From positions 1 to 64,000 of the forward strand of contig NZ_JACHIP010000005.1 of the NCBI RefSeq assembly GCF_014203275.1: DNA of 64,000 nt. The letters run 5' to 3'. This document shows, piece by piece, positions 9,071 through 18,577 of the stretch; positions within the stretch are counted from its first letter, which is position 1, and each line of letters opens with the position of its first letter. The translations under genes were made by a program, and so were the position numbers. The notes beneath the pieces are model-generated. The model ran no database searches, was not told the origin of the DNA, and was given only the letters and a program-made list of their open reading frames with translations. This stretch comes from Granulicella aggregans (GTDB taxonomy: Bacteria; Acidobacteriota; Terriglobia; Terriglobales; Acidobacteriaceae).

Positions 9071-10132
9071 CACGCAACTTCGACGATGGTTCCAGACTCG
9101 TAGAGCTGTTGGAAGCCGGCGTAGGCGTCAGCCAGGAGAGCGCCCTTGTAGAGCTTCAAGTGCTGGCGCGGGTTCTCCCCCTTGCGATCGGGCGAGTAAG
9201 CGAACCAGACAGCGGGCGCGACCGTGTCGCCCGATGGCCGGTCGTCGCGAACATAAGTCCAGAGTCTTCCTGTCTTGGTCCGGCCGTTGCCTGGAGCGAG
9301 TACAGGTACCGGCGTGTCGTCGGCATGGAGCTTGCTTGCCGCCATAACATGATCGCGGACGGCTGCGACCAGCGACGCAAGCAACTCACTGGTTGCTCCA
9401 ACCCATCCGGCCAACGTGGAGCGGTCAAGGTCGACGCCTTCGCGAGCATAGATCTCTGACTGCCGGTAGAGCGGAAGATGGTCGACATACTTCGAGGTCA
9501 GCACATGCGCGAGTAGGCCTGGTCCCGCGAGACCACGATCGATAGGCCTCTACGGTGCCGGTGCCTGCACGATCCGGTCGCAGGCATCGCAGCTCAACTT
9601 CGGACGCACATGACGAAGAACCTTGAAGCTGGCGCGAACGTACTCCAGCATCTCGGCGACGTCTTCGCCGAGTTCCCTCAGCCTGCCGCCGCACTCTGGG
9701 CACGCCTCATGATCTGGCATGTGGGTATGGACTTCTCGAGGAAGGTGCTCGGGCAGAGGTCGGCGGAAGGGCTTGGCCGGTGCAGGCCGGTCTGCTGGAA
9801 CGACGGACTTCAACTCTCCTATGGCGCTGGCCGCCTGCAGTTCTTCCAACTGCAACTCAAACTGGTCGATCTGGCGAAGAACCTTTTCGCTCTTCGCGCC
9901 GATGAGCATCCGTTGCAGCTTCTCGACCAGCAGCACGAGACGCTCGATCTCGCTGCTGCGCGAGGTCAACGCTGCCGTGTATCTCTCATGCTGATCGATC
10001 AACATCATCTTCAACGCGGCGGGATCGAGAGTGTCCAGATCGGGCAGGTTGAAGGCGGAGAACATGAAGGCAGTATGCCACAAGAGTAGAGGCGATTAGC
10101 AGAAAAAACCCTTATAAAAACTGGATAAAACC

Positions 10133-10480
10133 TCAAACACTCATCACCTGTTCTGCGGTCCTGACGGGCGCTCTCCAGTCGATTCCTTCAAGCAGCATCG
10201 ACAGCTGTGCACGGCTTAGAGAGACGGTGCCGCTGCTTGCCTGCGGCCATACGAAGCGCCCCCGTTCGAGCCGCTCGGCAAGCAGACACAGACCGTCTCC
10301 ATCGAACCATAGGACCTTCAAAATGTCTCCGCGCCTGCCGCGAAAAACGAATACATGGCCTGACAGCGGCTGCTGTTCAAGTACGGTCTGCACCTGGGCG
10401 CTGAGCCCATGAAAGCCGCGACGCATGTCCGTCACTCCAGCCGCGATCCAGATCTTCGTACCCGCAGGTAGCGCAATCAC
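10133..10480 (-). CDS. tnpB: IS66 TnpB accessory protein
   Basis: A 115-residue IS66 Orf2 protein, full length for the family. It carries the conserved core DMRRGFHGLSAQVQTVL, GHVFVFRGRRGDILKVLWFD and GLCLLAERLERGRFVWP. The ATG overlaps the tnpA stop (ATGA at 10477-10480), typical translational coupling in IS66. Its exact role in transposition is unclear. It looks intact although tnpC of the same element is dead. Confidence 0.93.
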   Translation of the reverse strand: MIALPAGTKIWIAAGVTDMRRGFHGLSAQVQTVLEQQPLSGHVFVFRGRRGDILKVLWFDGDGLCLLAERLERGRFVWPQASSGTVSLSRAQLSMLLEGIDWRAPVRTAEQVMSV

Positions 10481-10845
10481 GAGCGCAAGCTCTTCAGCAC
10501 AGCACGCACGATGGCGGGATCAACACAGCCTTCGAGGCTGATCCGGATCTCGCCCGGCAACTCAATATGAATCGAGCCCGAACTCACCGGAAGCAACTTC
10601 ACGTTACTCTGCGCTATGGCCCCGAGGTTGCCGTCCCGATACAAACGCCGCCACTGAAACACCTGGTTCGCGTTGACCCCGTGCTTCAGCGCAACCTTCG
10701 CCACCGAAGCACCCGCTTCCAACGTCTCCTCTACCACTCGGCGACGCTCCGCTGCGCTACGACGCCGACGAGATCCAAACCCTAATCCAGCCCCCAGATC
10801 AAGCTCAATCATCCAAACATCATCACCACTCACGATGTCGAAGTA
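10477..10845 (-). CDS. tnpA: IS66 TnpA DNA-binding protein
   Basis: IS66 Orf1 with a helix-turn-helix: SAAERRRVVEETLEAGASVA followed by VALKHGVNANQVFQWRRLYR. The C-terminus has IELPGEIRISLEGCVDPAIV. The ATG at 10845 (MYFDIV) is preferred over an upstream GTG at 10857 because it leaves room after the inverted repeat ending at 10870; neither has a strong ribosome site. Intact. Degraded relatives lie at 11813-12221 and 14290-14472. Confidence 0.9.
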   Translation of the reverse strand, partial: YFDIVSGDDVWMIELDLGAGLGFGSRRRRSAAERRRVVEETLEAGASVAKVALKHGVNANQVFQWRRLYRDGNLGAIAQSNVKLLPVSSGSIHIELPGEIRISLEGCVDPAIVRAVLKSLRS

Positions 10846-10870
10846 CATGCGGCCCACACAGGACGCTTAC

Positions 10871-11260
10871 CATACGCTCATCAACGAAGAATATTGTTCC
10901 TTTACTGGAACAGTAGTAGGGCCGGAGGAACTGCCCGAGGTCTGATCTGGGGCCAATCCGTTCTGCTCGACGCACTGGTGCGAGAGTACGGAACTTCCGG
11001 ATCGACAGCCCTCGATGCAAAGATCAAGTAGGGCATGGAGTTGACGGGGAGCGAGTGCCTTCCGCGACGCGCTCAGTCGCTGAACTCCCTCCCAGCCTCG
11101 CTCACACACCGGCAATATTTGCTCATGTGTTCGACAAGTTCGCTACAAAGCTCACTGGCAGGCGCCACTGTTACGGGATCACCGGCGCGGTCCACACTTG
11201 TTGGTCACTCGCTCACAGGAGAAGAGCTGAGCTTTCTCGGCTTTCATCATCCTGATATCG
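10871..11260. other. Spacer between two IS66 copies
   Basis: About 390 bases lie between the right end of IS66 copy 1 and the left end of copy 2. No frame on either strand shows a recognisable domain or start signal, and no repeat or RNA structure stood out. Confidence 0.4.
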
Positions 11261-11330
11261 GTAAACGTGTGGTCTGGGCCGTTCCTATAAAGTCCGTCAG
11301 AGTTGTGAATCCACGCAGCGATATGTGGGT

Positions 11331-11618
11331 GTGACCTGCCCTCTTTTCTCACCCAATCATAACTAGAGTTTCTCTGTTTAGTTGATGATTATGGTTGGCG
11401 AAGGGAGAGGGGCCATAGTCCCTCTCCCTTCGAGGGTTTTGCGGAACTCGTTGGGGGTGCGGTCGTCCAGCGAGCTATGAGGCCGCTCGCAGTTGAACTC
11501 TTCACGCCAGGTTTCCAGAGTACACCGGACATCGTTGAGAGTCCGGAACCAGGTTGCGTTGAGGCACTCGTCGCGCAGCATGCCATGGAAGCTCTCTACG
11601 TGGCCGTTCTGCATCGGT
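11331..11618 (-). pseudogene. IS3-family orfB C-terminal fragment nested in IS66
   Basis: The minus frame reads MQNGHVESFHGMLRDECLN, then WFRTLNDVRCTLETWREEFN and CERPHSSLDDRTPNEF, the C-terminal end of an IS3-family transposase including its catalytic Glu (HVESFHG). The element end TGACCTGCCC at 11331 matches common IS3-type terminal repeats. The other end is cut at about 11618, where IS66 tnpB resumes. It is a different lineage from the fragments at 3356 and 7009, since the motif spacing differs. Confidence 0.82.
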
Positions 11619-12221
11619 CGGCCCAGCTTCTTCCACGAAAAACGATGACGTGGCCCGACAGCGGCTGCTGTCCAAGCACTGTCTGCAACTGGATGCTAAG
11701 CCCGTGAAAGCAGCGCCGTATGTCCGTCGCGCCCGCCGCGATACAAATCAGTGTTCCTGCCGGGAGCGAGATTACGAACGAAGACTCCTTAAGTACAGTG
11801 CATAATTAGATCCTATTCGACACTGCCTCCGAGGCTGATCCGGATCTCTCCCGGCAATTTGATATGAATCGCGCACAAACGTGGTCGAATCACTTCTACG
11901 TCCTCGGACTTCGCATACTCACTGTCGTCGGCTACGCTCACCTGCAATAAATTTATCGGGTCCTTCGACGCCGCGCCCAGCTTGCCATTCCGATACAAGC
12001 GCGCCACTGGGGGACCTGGCTCGCGTTGTCCTCATGCTTCAGAGCGACCTTCGCAACCGAGCACCCGCTTTCAACGTCCCCTCAAACACCCGCCGACGCT
12101 CCGCTGCGCTACGGCACCGCGAGGCCCAACCCCCAACTTAGCGCCCAGATCAAGCTCAGTCATCCAAACATCATCACCAATCACTAAGTTGAAGTATATG
12201 CGCCCCATACAGGGCGCTAAC
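11619..12221 (-). pseudogene. Degraded IS66 tnpB and tnpA
   Basis: 11619-11790 encodes a tnpB N-terminus (PAGT, AAGATDIRRCFHGLS, QQPLSGHVIVFRG) with substitutions. 11813-12200 encodes tnpA pieces (ARLYRNGKLGA, IHIKLPGEIRISLGGSVE) with stops and frame changes in the helix-turn-helix region. A tract between SVADDSEY and RPRLCA has no counterpart in copy 1. Nonfunctional. Confidence 0.8.
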
Positions 12222-12428
12222 TAAAGCCTCCCTTGATGCATAAGGATTAGACGATCCTTTTAGTTGAATGCAGACCACACGCTTACGCTCGTGCGGCGCG
12301 CTGAGGTCCATCTTTACTTCGAAATTCAGTATCCCGCGAGGCCGGCCTATTTCTGGTCCGCGCTCATACGCCGCCCATATTGAAAAGGGTCACAAATTCG
12401 CCTAGTGAGTGTAGAGTGAAATCATGGC

Positions 12429-13928
12429 TTATCCTAGGATATCTGTCGTGGTGTTGCGGATTCCAAATCGTTTCGCGATCTGACGCGGCAGTTGAACTCC
12501 AAGCCGAGCTCGCGTCATCGCGACATATAGCAAACGCGCCTCTGACGCGATGACTTTAGCTCGCTCTGCGGGAGCAAGGCGGGCAGCCCTCCCAAAGCCA
12601 GCCTCAAAGTCCGAGTCTAGGTGCACATAATTCCATTCCCGCCCCTTGGCCCGATGGGCGGTGGAGCAGATGACCTGCGCCGTCGACTCACTCTGTTCGC
12701 ATTGAGAAAGCGCTCGCAGCATACGGGTTTCGTCGTGCTCCTGAACCAGACTTACCAGCGCCCTGAGCCCCTCACCTTCCGGCCGAGTGCTGAAGCTCAT
12801 CACATCCTTCCAGCCTTGAAAGCCGACCAACTCTGGAGACTGTCCTGGCTGATCCTGTTTCACTCGTTGCACGTCGGTAAGGATACGCTCCAGTTCGCTC
12901 GTTCCACCAACCACAGCACAGCGCAGATTCCGAGCGAGGCAGCGGAGGACATTCGCTATTACGCCCGCATTAGTTCGTGAAAGGAGGGCGTTCGGCCTGA
13001 CGCGACCAATATGGGATATCAGAGTCGGAGCACCCCGAAGGGCTTCTCGCGCGCCTAAGCTACGGAGCACAATCGTCGCGGCTGCCGCGATCTCCGGGCC
13101 AAAGCGAAAAGACTGGGAGAGCAGGCAGCGGTGGCGCGTATGGGCTTGTTCCATAGCGTTCACAGCTCCGCGCCACTCATAGATTTGCTGATGCACGTCG
13201 CCCACATAGACAATCTGACACTTAAATCGATTGAGCACCTCCAACAGGACTGGGTTGAGGTCTTGTGCTTCATCCACCATGATGTAATCAGCCGTGGCTT
13301 TAGGATTGGATAGTGCCCAAAGTTTAAGATAACCATCATGCCCCAGCGGCAAACCGCTGGAATGTTCAAGCATGCTCCCCCAGAGATAACCAAGGTGTTC
13401 AGTTACCTGCTTGGCGAAGCTGTCGAACTGTTCCAGGGTCAATCGGTCAAGAACACCATAGCAAGGAACGTGGACTGCCTTGGGGACCTCATCACTGCTC
13501 TGTAAAAATCGTTTAATCCCATCGCGGAGAATCGCTGCGTAGGACCTCTGTTCCAGCACAACTCCCGAATGGAAAGTGATTGTTTCTGGTAAGCGGAACG
13601 CTCGGAGGATCAAGTTTGGTGACAGGCTCTCAGTGAGCTTCCATTCCGGGTAACCCAGGCTCTTGCGAACTGCACCGAATGCGACTGAGTGCGTCGTGGC
13701 GCACTTGACGTGCGAAGGGAAGCTCTGCTGAGCCTCGATTGCAATAGATCGGTTGAAAGCTAGGTACAGAGCGCGATAAGGCTTGCTTTCAGCTAATAAC
13801 CTCAATGTAGTGGTCTTCCCCGTTCCAGCAAAGGCGTCGATACGGAGGTTGCCGCCGCCAAGAAAGAGATCAACGGCGAGCCGCTGCTCAACAACCGGCC
13901 GAACGGACGATGTGCTCAATTCCAACAT
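12429..13928 (-). CDS. UvrD-like superfamily 1 DNA helicase
   Basis: A 499-residue SF1A helicase with complete motifs: Walker A DAFAGTGKTTTL (residues 31-42), FNRSIAIEA (motif Ia), YIMVDEAQDLNP (motif II), VGDVHQQIYEWRGA (motif III), SQSFRFG (motif IV), STAHRAKGREW (motif V) and LLYVAMTRAR (motif VI). It lacks the large 1B and 2B insertions of UvrD, Rep or PcrA and resembles compact FBH1-like or stand-alone UvrD-like helicases. No nuclease or other domain is fused. It is intact and alone between IS66 remnants, with no partner gene nearby. A role in mobile-element biology, repair or phage defence is possible but unsupported by context. Confidence 0.9.
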   Translation of the reverse strand: MLELSTSSVRPVVEQRLAVDLFLGGGNLRIDAFAGTGKTTTLRLLAESKPYRALYLAFNRSIAIEAQQSFPSHVKCATTHSVAFGAVRKSLGYPEWKLTESLSPNLILRAFRLPETITFHSGVVLEQRSYAAILRDGIKRFLQSSDEVPKAVHVPCYGVLDRLTLEQFDSFAKQVTEHLGYLWGSMLEHSSGLPLGHDGYLKLWALSNPKATADYIMVDEAQDLNPVLLEVLNRFKCQIVYVGDVHQQIYEWRGAVNAMEQAHTRHRCLLSQSFRFGPEIAAAATIVLRSLGAREALRGAPTLISHIGRVRPNALLSRTNAGVIANVLRCLARNLRCAVVGGTSELERILTDVQRVKQDQPGQSPELVGFQGWKDVMSFSTRPEGEGLRALVSLVQEHDETRMLRALSQCEQSESTAQVICSTAHRAKGREWNYVHLDSDFEAGFGRAARLAPAERAKVIASEARLLYVAMTRARLGVQLPRQIAKRFGIRNTTTDILG

Positions 13929-14252
13929 TCGATCTTGCCCCTATTCGCTTCTCAACCAATACCCCTAGCGTAGCTCATCAGGGATTCGCTGGCGTGAGAC
14001 CTACCGGTGTGGGCTATTACCCCAACTATTTGCTCACTCACGTCATGTGATCGAAACCGTTACCCCCCTGCTGTCCAACAACTAGGTCCATTTCCAGGGC
14101 AGCAATGAGGTCCAACCAATCGGATATGTGGCTACAACCCGAGCGTCCAACGTATTCGACGAGGTCGAATTGCCATGAGGGCGGGTGGCTATCAACCGAT
14201 CTTGAAGTACCGGACCAAACTGAGACTCGTCTCTATCGAACGGAGACGAGTT
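13929..14252. other. Gene-free stretch upstream of helicase gene
   Basis: It should hold the promoter of the leftward helicase gene; no clear boxes were identified. No coding frame with a recognisable domain. It ends where an IS66 right end (GTAAGCGT) starts at 14253. Confidence 0.4.
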
Positions 14253-14472
14253 GTAAGCGTCCTGTGTTGACCGCGTGTACATCTCTCTTTTGGGGCGATG
14301 GTGATGTACGGATGGTTAATGTTTAGGGTCTGGATCTTGTGTGTCGTTCCGGTCGTCGTCCGCTCAGTGCCGCGGAGCGGCTGCGGATTATGGAAGAGAC
14401 CTTGTAGGTGGGTACTTGGGGGGCTCGCGTGGCACGCAAGCACGGGATCAACGCAAACCAGGAGTTCAGCAG
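14253..14472 (+). pseudogene. IS66 remnant, copy 4: end repeat and tnpA start
   Basis: GTAAGCGTCCTGTGT at 14253 matches the tnpA-side end of copy 1 in opposite orientation. Following bases encode, on the plus strand, a damaged tnpA helix-turn-helix (PLSAAERLRIMEETL, then a TAG, then VARKHGINANQ). The copy stops abruptly at about 14472, where NRPS condensation-domain DNA begins on the other strand. No other part of this element remains. Confidence 0.78.
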
Positions 14473-14677
14473 CACATACCCATAGACCAGCCATCGGAGA
14501 CGATATGGTGCATCGTCATCAGAAGCACCTGTTCGTCGTATTCCAGCCAAGTAAGATGGCCACGAATCAATGGCCCGGATTCAAAATCAAAGTCAGCACC
14601 GACTTCCTGCCCGATCAGACGAATGGGCTCTTACTCTCTCTTTGTGTTGACGAAGATCATCTTCCCGCAAGAGAGAA
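14473..14677 (-). pseudogene. NRPS condensation domain, middle part with HHxxxDG
   Basis: The minus strand reads LREDDLRQHKER, then after a small frame change EPIRLIGQEVGADFDFESG, PLIRGHLTWLEYDEQVLL and MTMHHIVSDGWSMG. HHIVSDG is the catalytic C3 motif (HHxxxDG) of NRPS condensation domains, and FDFESGPLIRGHL is the usual strand before it. The part upstream in the gene lies at 16305-16580, on the other side of IS66 copy 3. The fragment ends where IS66 copy 4 begins. Frame damage means it is dead. Confidence 0.88.
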
Positions 14678-16304
14678 GTAAGCGTTCGGTCTTGGCCGTT
14701 CTTATGAGGGATACCAGAGTTATGTATCCACATGACGTTATGTGGATACATAAGTAAGCGGGCATGGTCTGGCTGGGAGGGCTACGTTCCACGGCAGCAG
14801 TTCGTTGATCTTGCTGATGGGATGGCCGGCGATGCGATCAAGGACGTAGTGAAGATAGAGTTCCGGGTCGAGCCCGTTGAGCTGCGCCGAGACGAGCGGG
14901 GAGTAAATGACGGCGGCTCATTCTTCGCCCGCATTCGATTCCGCGAAGAGATAGGTCTTCCGTCCGAGCGCGACGATGCGCAACGTGCGTTCAGCGGCGT
15001 TGTTATCGATCTCCAGTTGTCCGTCGATTGCGTAGCGGGTGAGCGCGGGCCATCGCGAGAGGCGTAGCGGATCTCCGCCGCCCTGTTGAACCTGCGTGAG
15101 AGCTTTGCGAATGTGGCATCGACCCAGGTCCTCATGCCGTCGAGCAGAGGTCTCACCCGGACCTGACGAATGCTTTCTGATCGCCGGCGTGCTTCCCCGG
15201 ATCTCGGCTTCGATGGCGTAGAGCGCGGCGATGCGTTCGATGGCTTCGCTCGTTATGGGCGAAGCGTGCGCGATGTGAATCTCGTAAAGCTTGCGTCTTA
15301 TATGGGCCTACCTTGCCACCTTGACGATACTTGCATCTTCATAGAACTTGTTATACGCATCGGCCTACAGCGCACCCTTGTAGAGCTTCAGGTGCTGGCG
15401 CGGGTTCTCTCCCTCGGGGTCAGGCGAGTAGGCGAACCACACGGCTGGCACGGCCATTTCGCCCGATGGCAGGTCGTCGCGAACATACGTCCAGAGTCTT
15501 CCAGTCTTGTTTCTTCCGTTGCGCGGAGCGAGCACCGGCACGGGAGTGTCGTCGGTGTGCAGCTTGCTTGCCGCCATGACATGATCGCGAACCGCTTGAA
15601 CCAGGTCCGCGAGCATCTCGCTGGTTGCGCCGACCTATCCGGCCAGCGTCGACCGGTCGAGGTCGACTCCTTCACGGGCATAAATCCCCGACTGCCGGTA
15701 CAAGGGGCAGTGGTCGGCATACTTGGACTTCAGCACAAGCGGGAGCAGCCCAGTCCCGGGAGTTCGCGATCGATAGGCCGTGACGGTACCGGTGTCTGCA
15801 CGATGCGGTCGCAGGCGTCGCAGCTATGCTTCGGACGAACCAGACGAAAAATCTTGAAGCCGGCTCGAACGGATTCAAGCATTCCGGCTACATCGTCGCC
15901 GAGTCCGCGCAGCCTGCCGCCGCAGTCGGGACACGTCTCATGACTGGGAATATGGACTCCGCACGGAAGATGTTCCGGTAGAGGTCGGCGAAAGTGGCTG
16001 GCCGGCGCAGGCTGTTCTGCTGGACAACGGCCTTCGACTCTTCGATGGCGCTGACCGCCTGCGGCTCTTCCAACTGTAACTCAAGCCGGTCGATCTGACG
16101 GAGGACCTTCTCGCTCTTGGCACCGAAGAGCACCCGCTGCAGCTTCTCGACCAACAGCACGAGGCGCTCGATCTCTACCGCCCGGCGACGCTCTGCTGCC
16201 TACGAGGTCCAACACCTAACCCACCACCTAGATCAAACTCAAGGATCCAGACGGAATCACCACTCAAGATAGCCAAGTACACACGGCCCAGCCAGGACGG
16301 TTAC
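14678..16304 (-). mobile_element. IS66-family element, copy 3, internally deleted
   Basis: Ends are GTAAGCGTTC at 14678 and ACGGTTAC at 16297-16304. A perfect 13-bp palindrome (14721-14733 and 14740-14752) sits at the tnpC end, as in copy 1. tnpC is recognisable on the minus strand (HTDDTPVPVLAPRNGRNKTG, QHLKLYKGAL, LLVEKLQRVLFGAKSEKVLR) but has many frame changes. Near 16175 tnpC jumps directly to the start of tnpA, so tnpB and most of tnpA are deleted. Flanking octamers agagagaa and ggagaaaa match at 6 of 8 positions, a decayed target duplication. The element interrupts the condensation domain. Confidence 0.85.
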
Positions 16305-16580
16305 GGAGAAAAGGACCGTAACTCGCAATATTCTGCACCGGCTGTCCGTCGACCAGGCTGAAAGTAGTACGCAGAGCTTCATTCGATCCAGTATCCCGTC
16401 GAAAGCATGTCGCAAGGCCTACCGGTCCAGGCTGCCGGCCAACCGAAGACTGAACGGCATGTGATACGCCTCACTAGCACCTTCCATCTGCGCGAAATAC
16501 CACAACGTCTGCTGATCAAACGACAAGGGAAGATCGTCTTCTCGATCGGTCGGGTGATCGGCAACGTTTTCAATCTATTT
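16305..16580 (-). pseudogene. NRPS condensation domain, N-terminal part
   Basis: The minus strand reads VADHPTDREDDLPLSFDQQ, TLWYFAQMEGASEAYHMPF, SLRLAGSLDR, then a TAG, RHAFDGILDR, and after a frame change EALRTTFSLVDGQPVQNIAS. This is the start of a condensation domain (C1 motif LPLSFAQQRLWFL; C2-like RHEALRTTF). It continues, across IS66 copy 3, into the fragment at 14473-14677. The N-terminal leader before the C1 motif suggests this was the beginning of a synthetase or module. Stop codons and indels confirm decay. Confidence 0.88.
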
Positions 16581-16849
16581 AGTACAGTGCAAAGTTGTAT
16601 ATTTAGATACAACTATTCTTTCCCTGTGGGTAATCCCATGTTAATGGGCGTCAATTAAAATCATATTTTGCCAACAGAGACGCCTGTCGTTCAAATATTG
16701 CCGCATATAATGGGCCGATTGGCACGGACAAGTTGGAGGGATTTTACGCCCTGCGGAGTCGAGGTCTCGACGAAGTCAAGCAAAATACCCATCTGCGGTC
16801 TAACGCGCACCTTGATTGCGACTTACATAGATGGAGGTCGACCACGTGT

Positions 16850-17445
16850 GACGCTATTCCTTCACCAGCGCGGGACAGAATCACTGCAGGCCGGAGCAAC
16901 CAAAAGGCCATACCTGACATGTTGCTGATCGATGAAGTACCCAGTGAAGCCGACCTTCGCGTACTCCCCGACAACTGGGGAAGCGACGTGATCATTGGCA
17001 AGGGCAACCGCTCGGAGGTTGGCGCGCCGGGGGAACGCACGACCCTGTTCGTGGAGCTGGTGCGGCTAGGTAATGCCAAAGCGCCCAACTTCGCTGCGCG
17101 CTTCTCGACCCTCCTCAACGGGGTCGACAGCCAGATGCCGCAGTCGCTAACCAGGGAACCGAGATGGCACACCACAAAATCCTTACCGCCACAATGGCGT
17201 CGAGGTCTACTTCGCCCATCCACGCTCCATGGGATTGCCGGATCTGCGAAAACGTAAACGGACTCTTCCGGCAGTGCCGCCCAAGGGAACCGTACTCTCG
17301 CTCCCCTCCCCGCAACAGTCCGACGAAATCGCTTGGAGGCTCAATGCCAGACCCAGAAAAACACTCCACTGGAAGACCAGACGGAACTCTTCCTTCCACA
17401 AGGGATCATCGACATCGTGAAACACTGGCACCCAGACGACCAAAT
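16850..17445 (+). pseudogene. IS30-family transposase remnant
   Basis: In shifting plus-strand frames the region reads IPDMLLIDEVPSEADLRVLP, DNWGSDVIIGKGNRSEVG, ERTTLFVELVRL, EIAWRLNARPRKTLHWKT and HWHPDDQIELLSL. These match the DDE catalytic domain of IS30 transposases (GHWExDLIxG...VERxTR; LNxRPRKxLxxxTP). At least three frame changes are needed to join them, between 17160 and 17400. Element ends were not located, and the N-terminal DNA-binding part was not recognised. Confidence 0.82.
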
Positions 17446-17563
17446 TGAACTTCTGTCTTTAATCCACCATTATAACTTTCTCTTCTTTTTTTTGCGCAGC
17501 CTTTCGCTCAGTACGGCCCGTGAATGTATGGGGCCGAGATCCAAGTGAAACTTCCAGCCGTTC

Positions 17564-18577
17564 CTAGTTATTAAGGACGTTCGTCCACTTCACTAACGCC
17601 GCGGCCCACGAAAACCCTACACCGAATCCCACTAGCACTACTAATGCACCTGAGAAGAGGCGACCTTCTAATTGCGCGTGTCTGAGCGCTATAGGGATAC
17701 TCGATGAAACGGTGTTTCCACAATGGCCCAATGTCAGTTGATATTTATCCTCAGGAATAGAAAGTATTCTTCGAATCTCCTCAAGCAAATAGACATTGGC
17801 TTGGTGAAAAACGAAAAGATCGACGTCAGCCATCTCCACACTCGATCTTTCAAGTAAAGACCGCACACTTTCCGGTACCGTCTTTACAGCAAAACTAAAC
17901 ACATTCGGTCCGTTCATGTGTAGGCTCATCGAGCTGCGAGCCTCGCCTGATTCTGTATTCGCGACCGAAGATCTTCGCATACCGCTATTAGGGACGATTA
18001 GATCATCAGCGCCGCCGCCGTCTGTCCCATAGACAAATGGCCCTAGCGACTGAGGGATTTCCCGGCTTGCCTTAATCAAGGTCGCTGCCGCCCCATCTCC
18101 AAAAATGGCACGTGCGCTCTTGTCGTCCTCGCGGAGATATTTTGTGTATGTGTCAGCTGTGACTAACAGAATTGACTTTGCCTGGCCGGAGGCTATCAGC
18201 CCTTGAGCCAATCCTAGACCGTAAACATACCCAGAGCATCCAAGGTTAAAATCCAAAGCACCTGCCGTTGTGGAGATGCCAAGACGTTTTTGCAATAAAC
18301 ACGCGGTAGTCGGAAGTATATAGTCGGGACTTTGAGTGCAGAATAGAATAAAGTCGACTTCTTTGCGAGCATGTGGCGCGGAATCAAACAGAGCTTCAGC
18401 CGCGGCACAGGCTAAATCAGAGGCGCATTCCCCATCTGCAGAGATATGCCGCTGCAGGATGCCCGTTTTCTCGGCAATCCTTTCGATCGATCCTCCGGGA
18501 AAGCGGGAGGCGAGATCTCTGGTGGTCTCGACCCTCGCTGGAAGGAAATACGCAACATTAGCAATATATCCGTGCAT
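17564..18577 (-). CDS. Beta-ketoacyl-ACP synthase III-like enzyme
   Basis: A 337-residue KAS III/FabH-like thiolase-fold protein with all three catalytic residues: Cys114 in LGCSGYVYG, His258 in FVFHQANVY and Asn288 in HCGNTVSSS. It ends with the family signature LVGFGVGFSWAAALVKW. KAS III enzymes condense an acyl-CoA with malonyl-ACP, or in secondary metabolism transfer acyl groups to a carrier or small molecule. A single copy outside a fatty-acid gene cluster, amid NRPS debris and a free carrier protein, suggests a former role in acylating the peptide; this is inference. Codon use is A/T-richer than in the core genes. The gene is intact, with no partner adjacent. Confidence 0.92.
   Translation of the reverse strand: MHGYIANVAYFLPARVETTRDLASRFPGGSIERIAEKTGILQRHISADGECASDLACAAAEALFDSAPHARKEVDFILFCTQSPDYILPTTACLLQKRLGISTTAGALDFNLGCSGYVYGLGLAQGLIASGQAKSILLVTADTYTKYLREDDKSARAIFGDGAAATLIKASREIPQSLGPFVYGTDGGGADDLIVPNSGMRRSSVANTESGEARSSMSLHMNGPNVFSFAVKTVPESVRSLLERSSVEMADVDLFVFHQANVYLLEEIRRILSIPEDKYQLTLGHCGNTVSSSIPIALRHAQLEGRLFSGALVVLVGFGVGFSWAAALVKWTNVLNN

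Larger units (their letters stand above)
11261..12221 (-). mobile_element. IS66-family remnant, copy 2, with nested IS3 DNA
   Basis: The left end at 11261 (GTAAACGTGT) and the next 70 bases align with the left ends of copies 1 and 3, including the motif around TGGGCCGTTC and a decayed end palindrome. The right end is GCTAAC near 12221. Between them tnpC is absent, replaced by an IS3 orfB piece (11331-11618), and only broken tnpB and tnpA remain. The nested order shows that the IS3 arrived after this IS66 copy, and that further deletion followed. Confidence 0.75.

Noticed and set aside
11035-11334. 99-codon plus-strand frame between IS66 copies
   Set aside because: Runs into the IS66 left end and has no recognisable motif.
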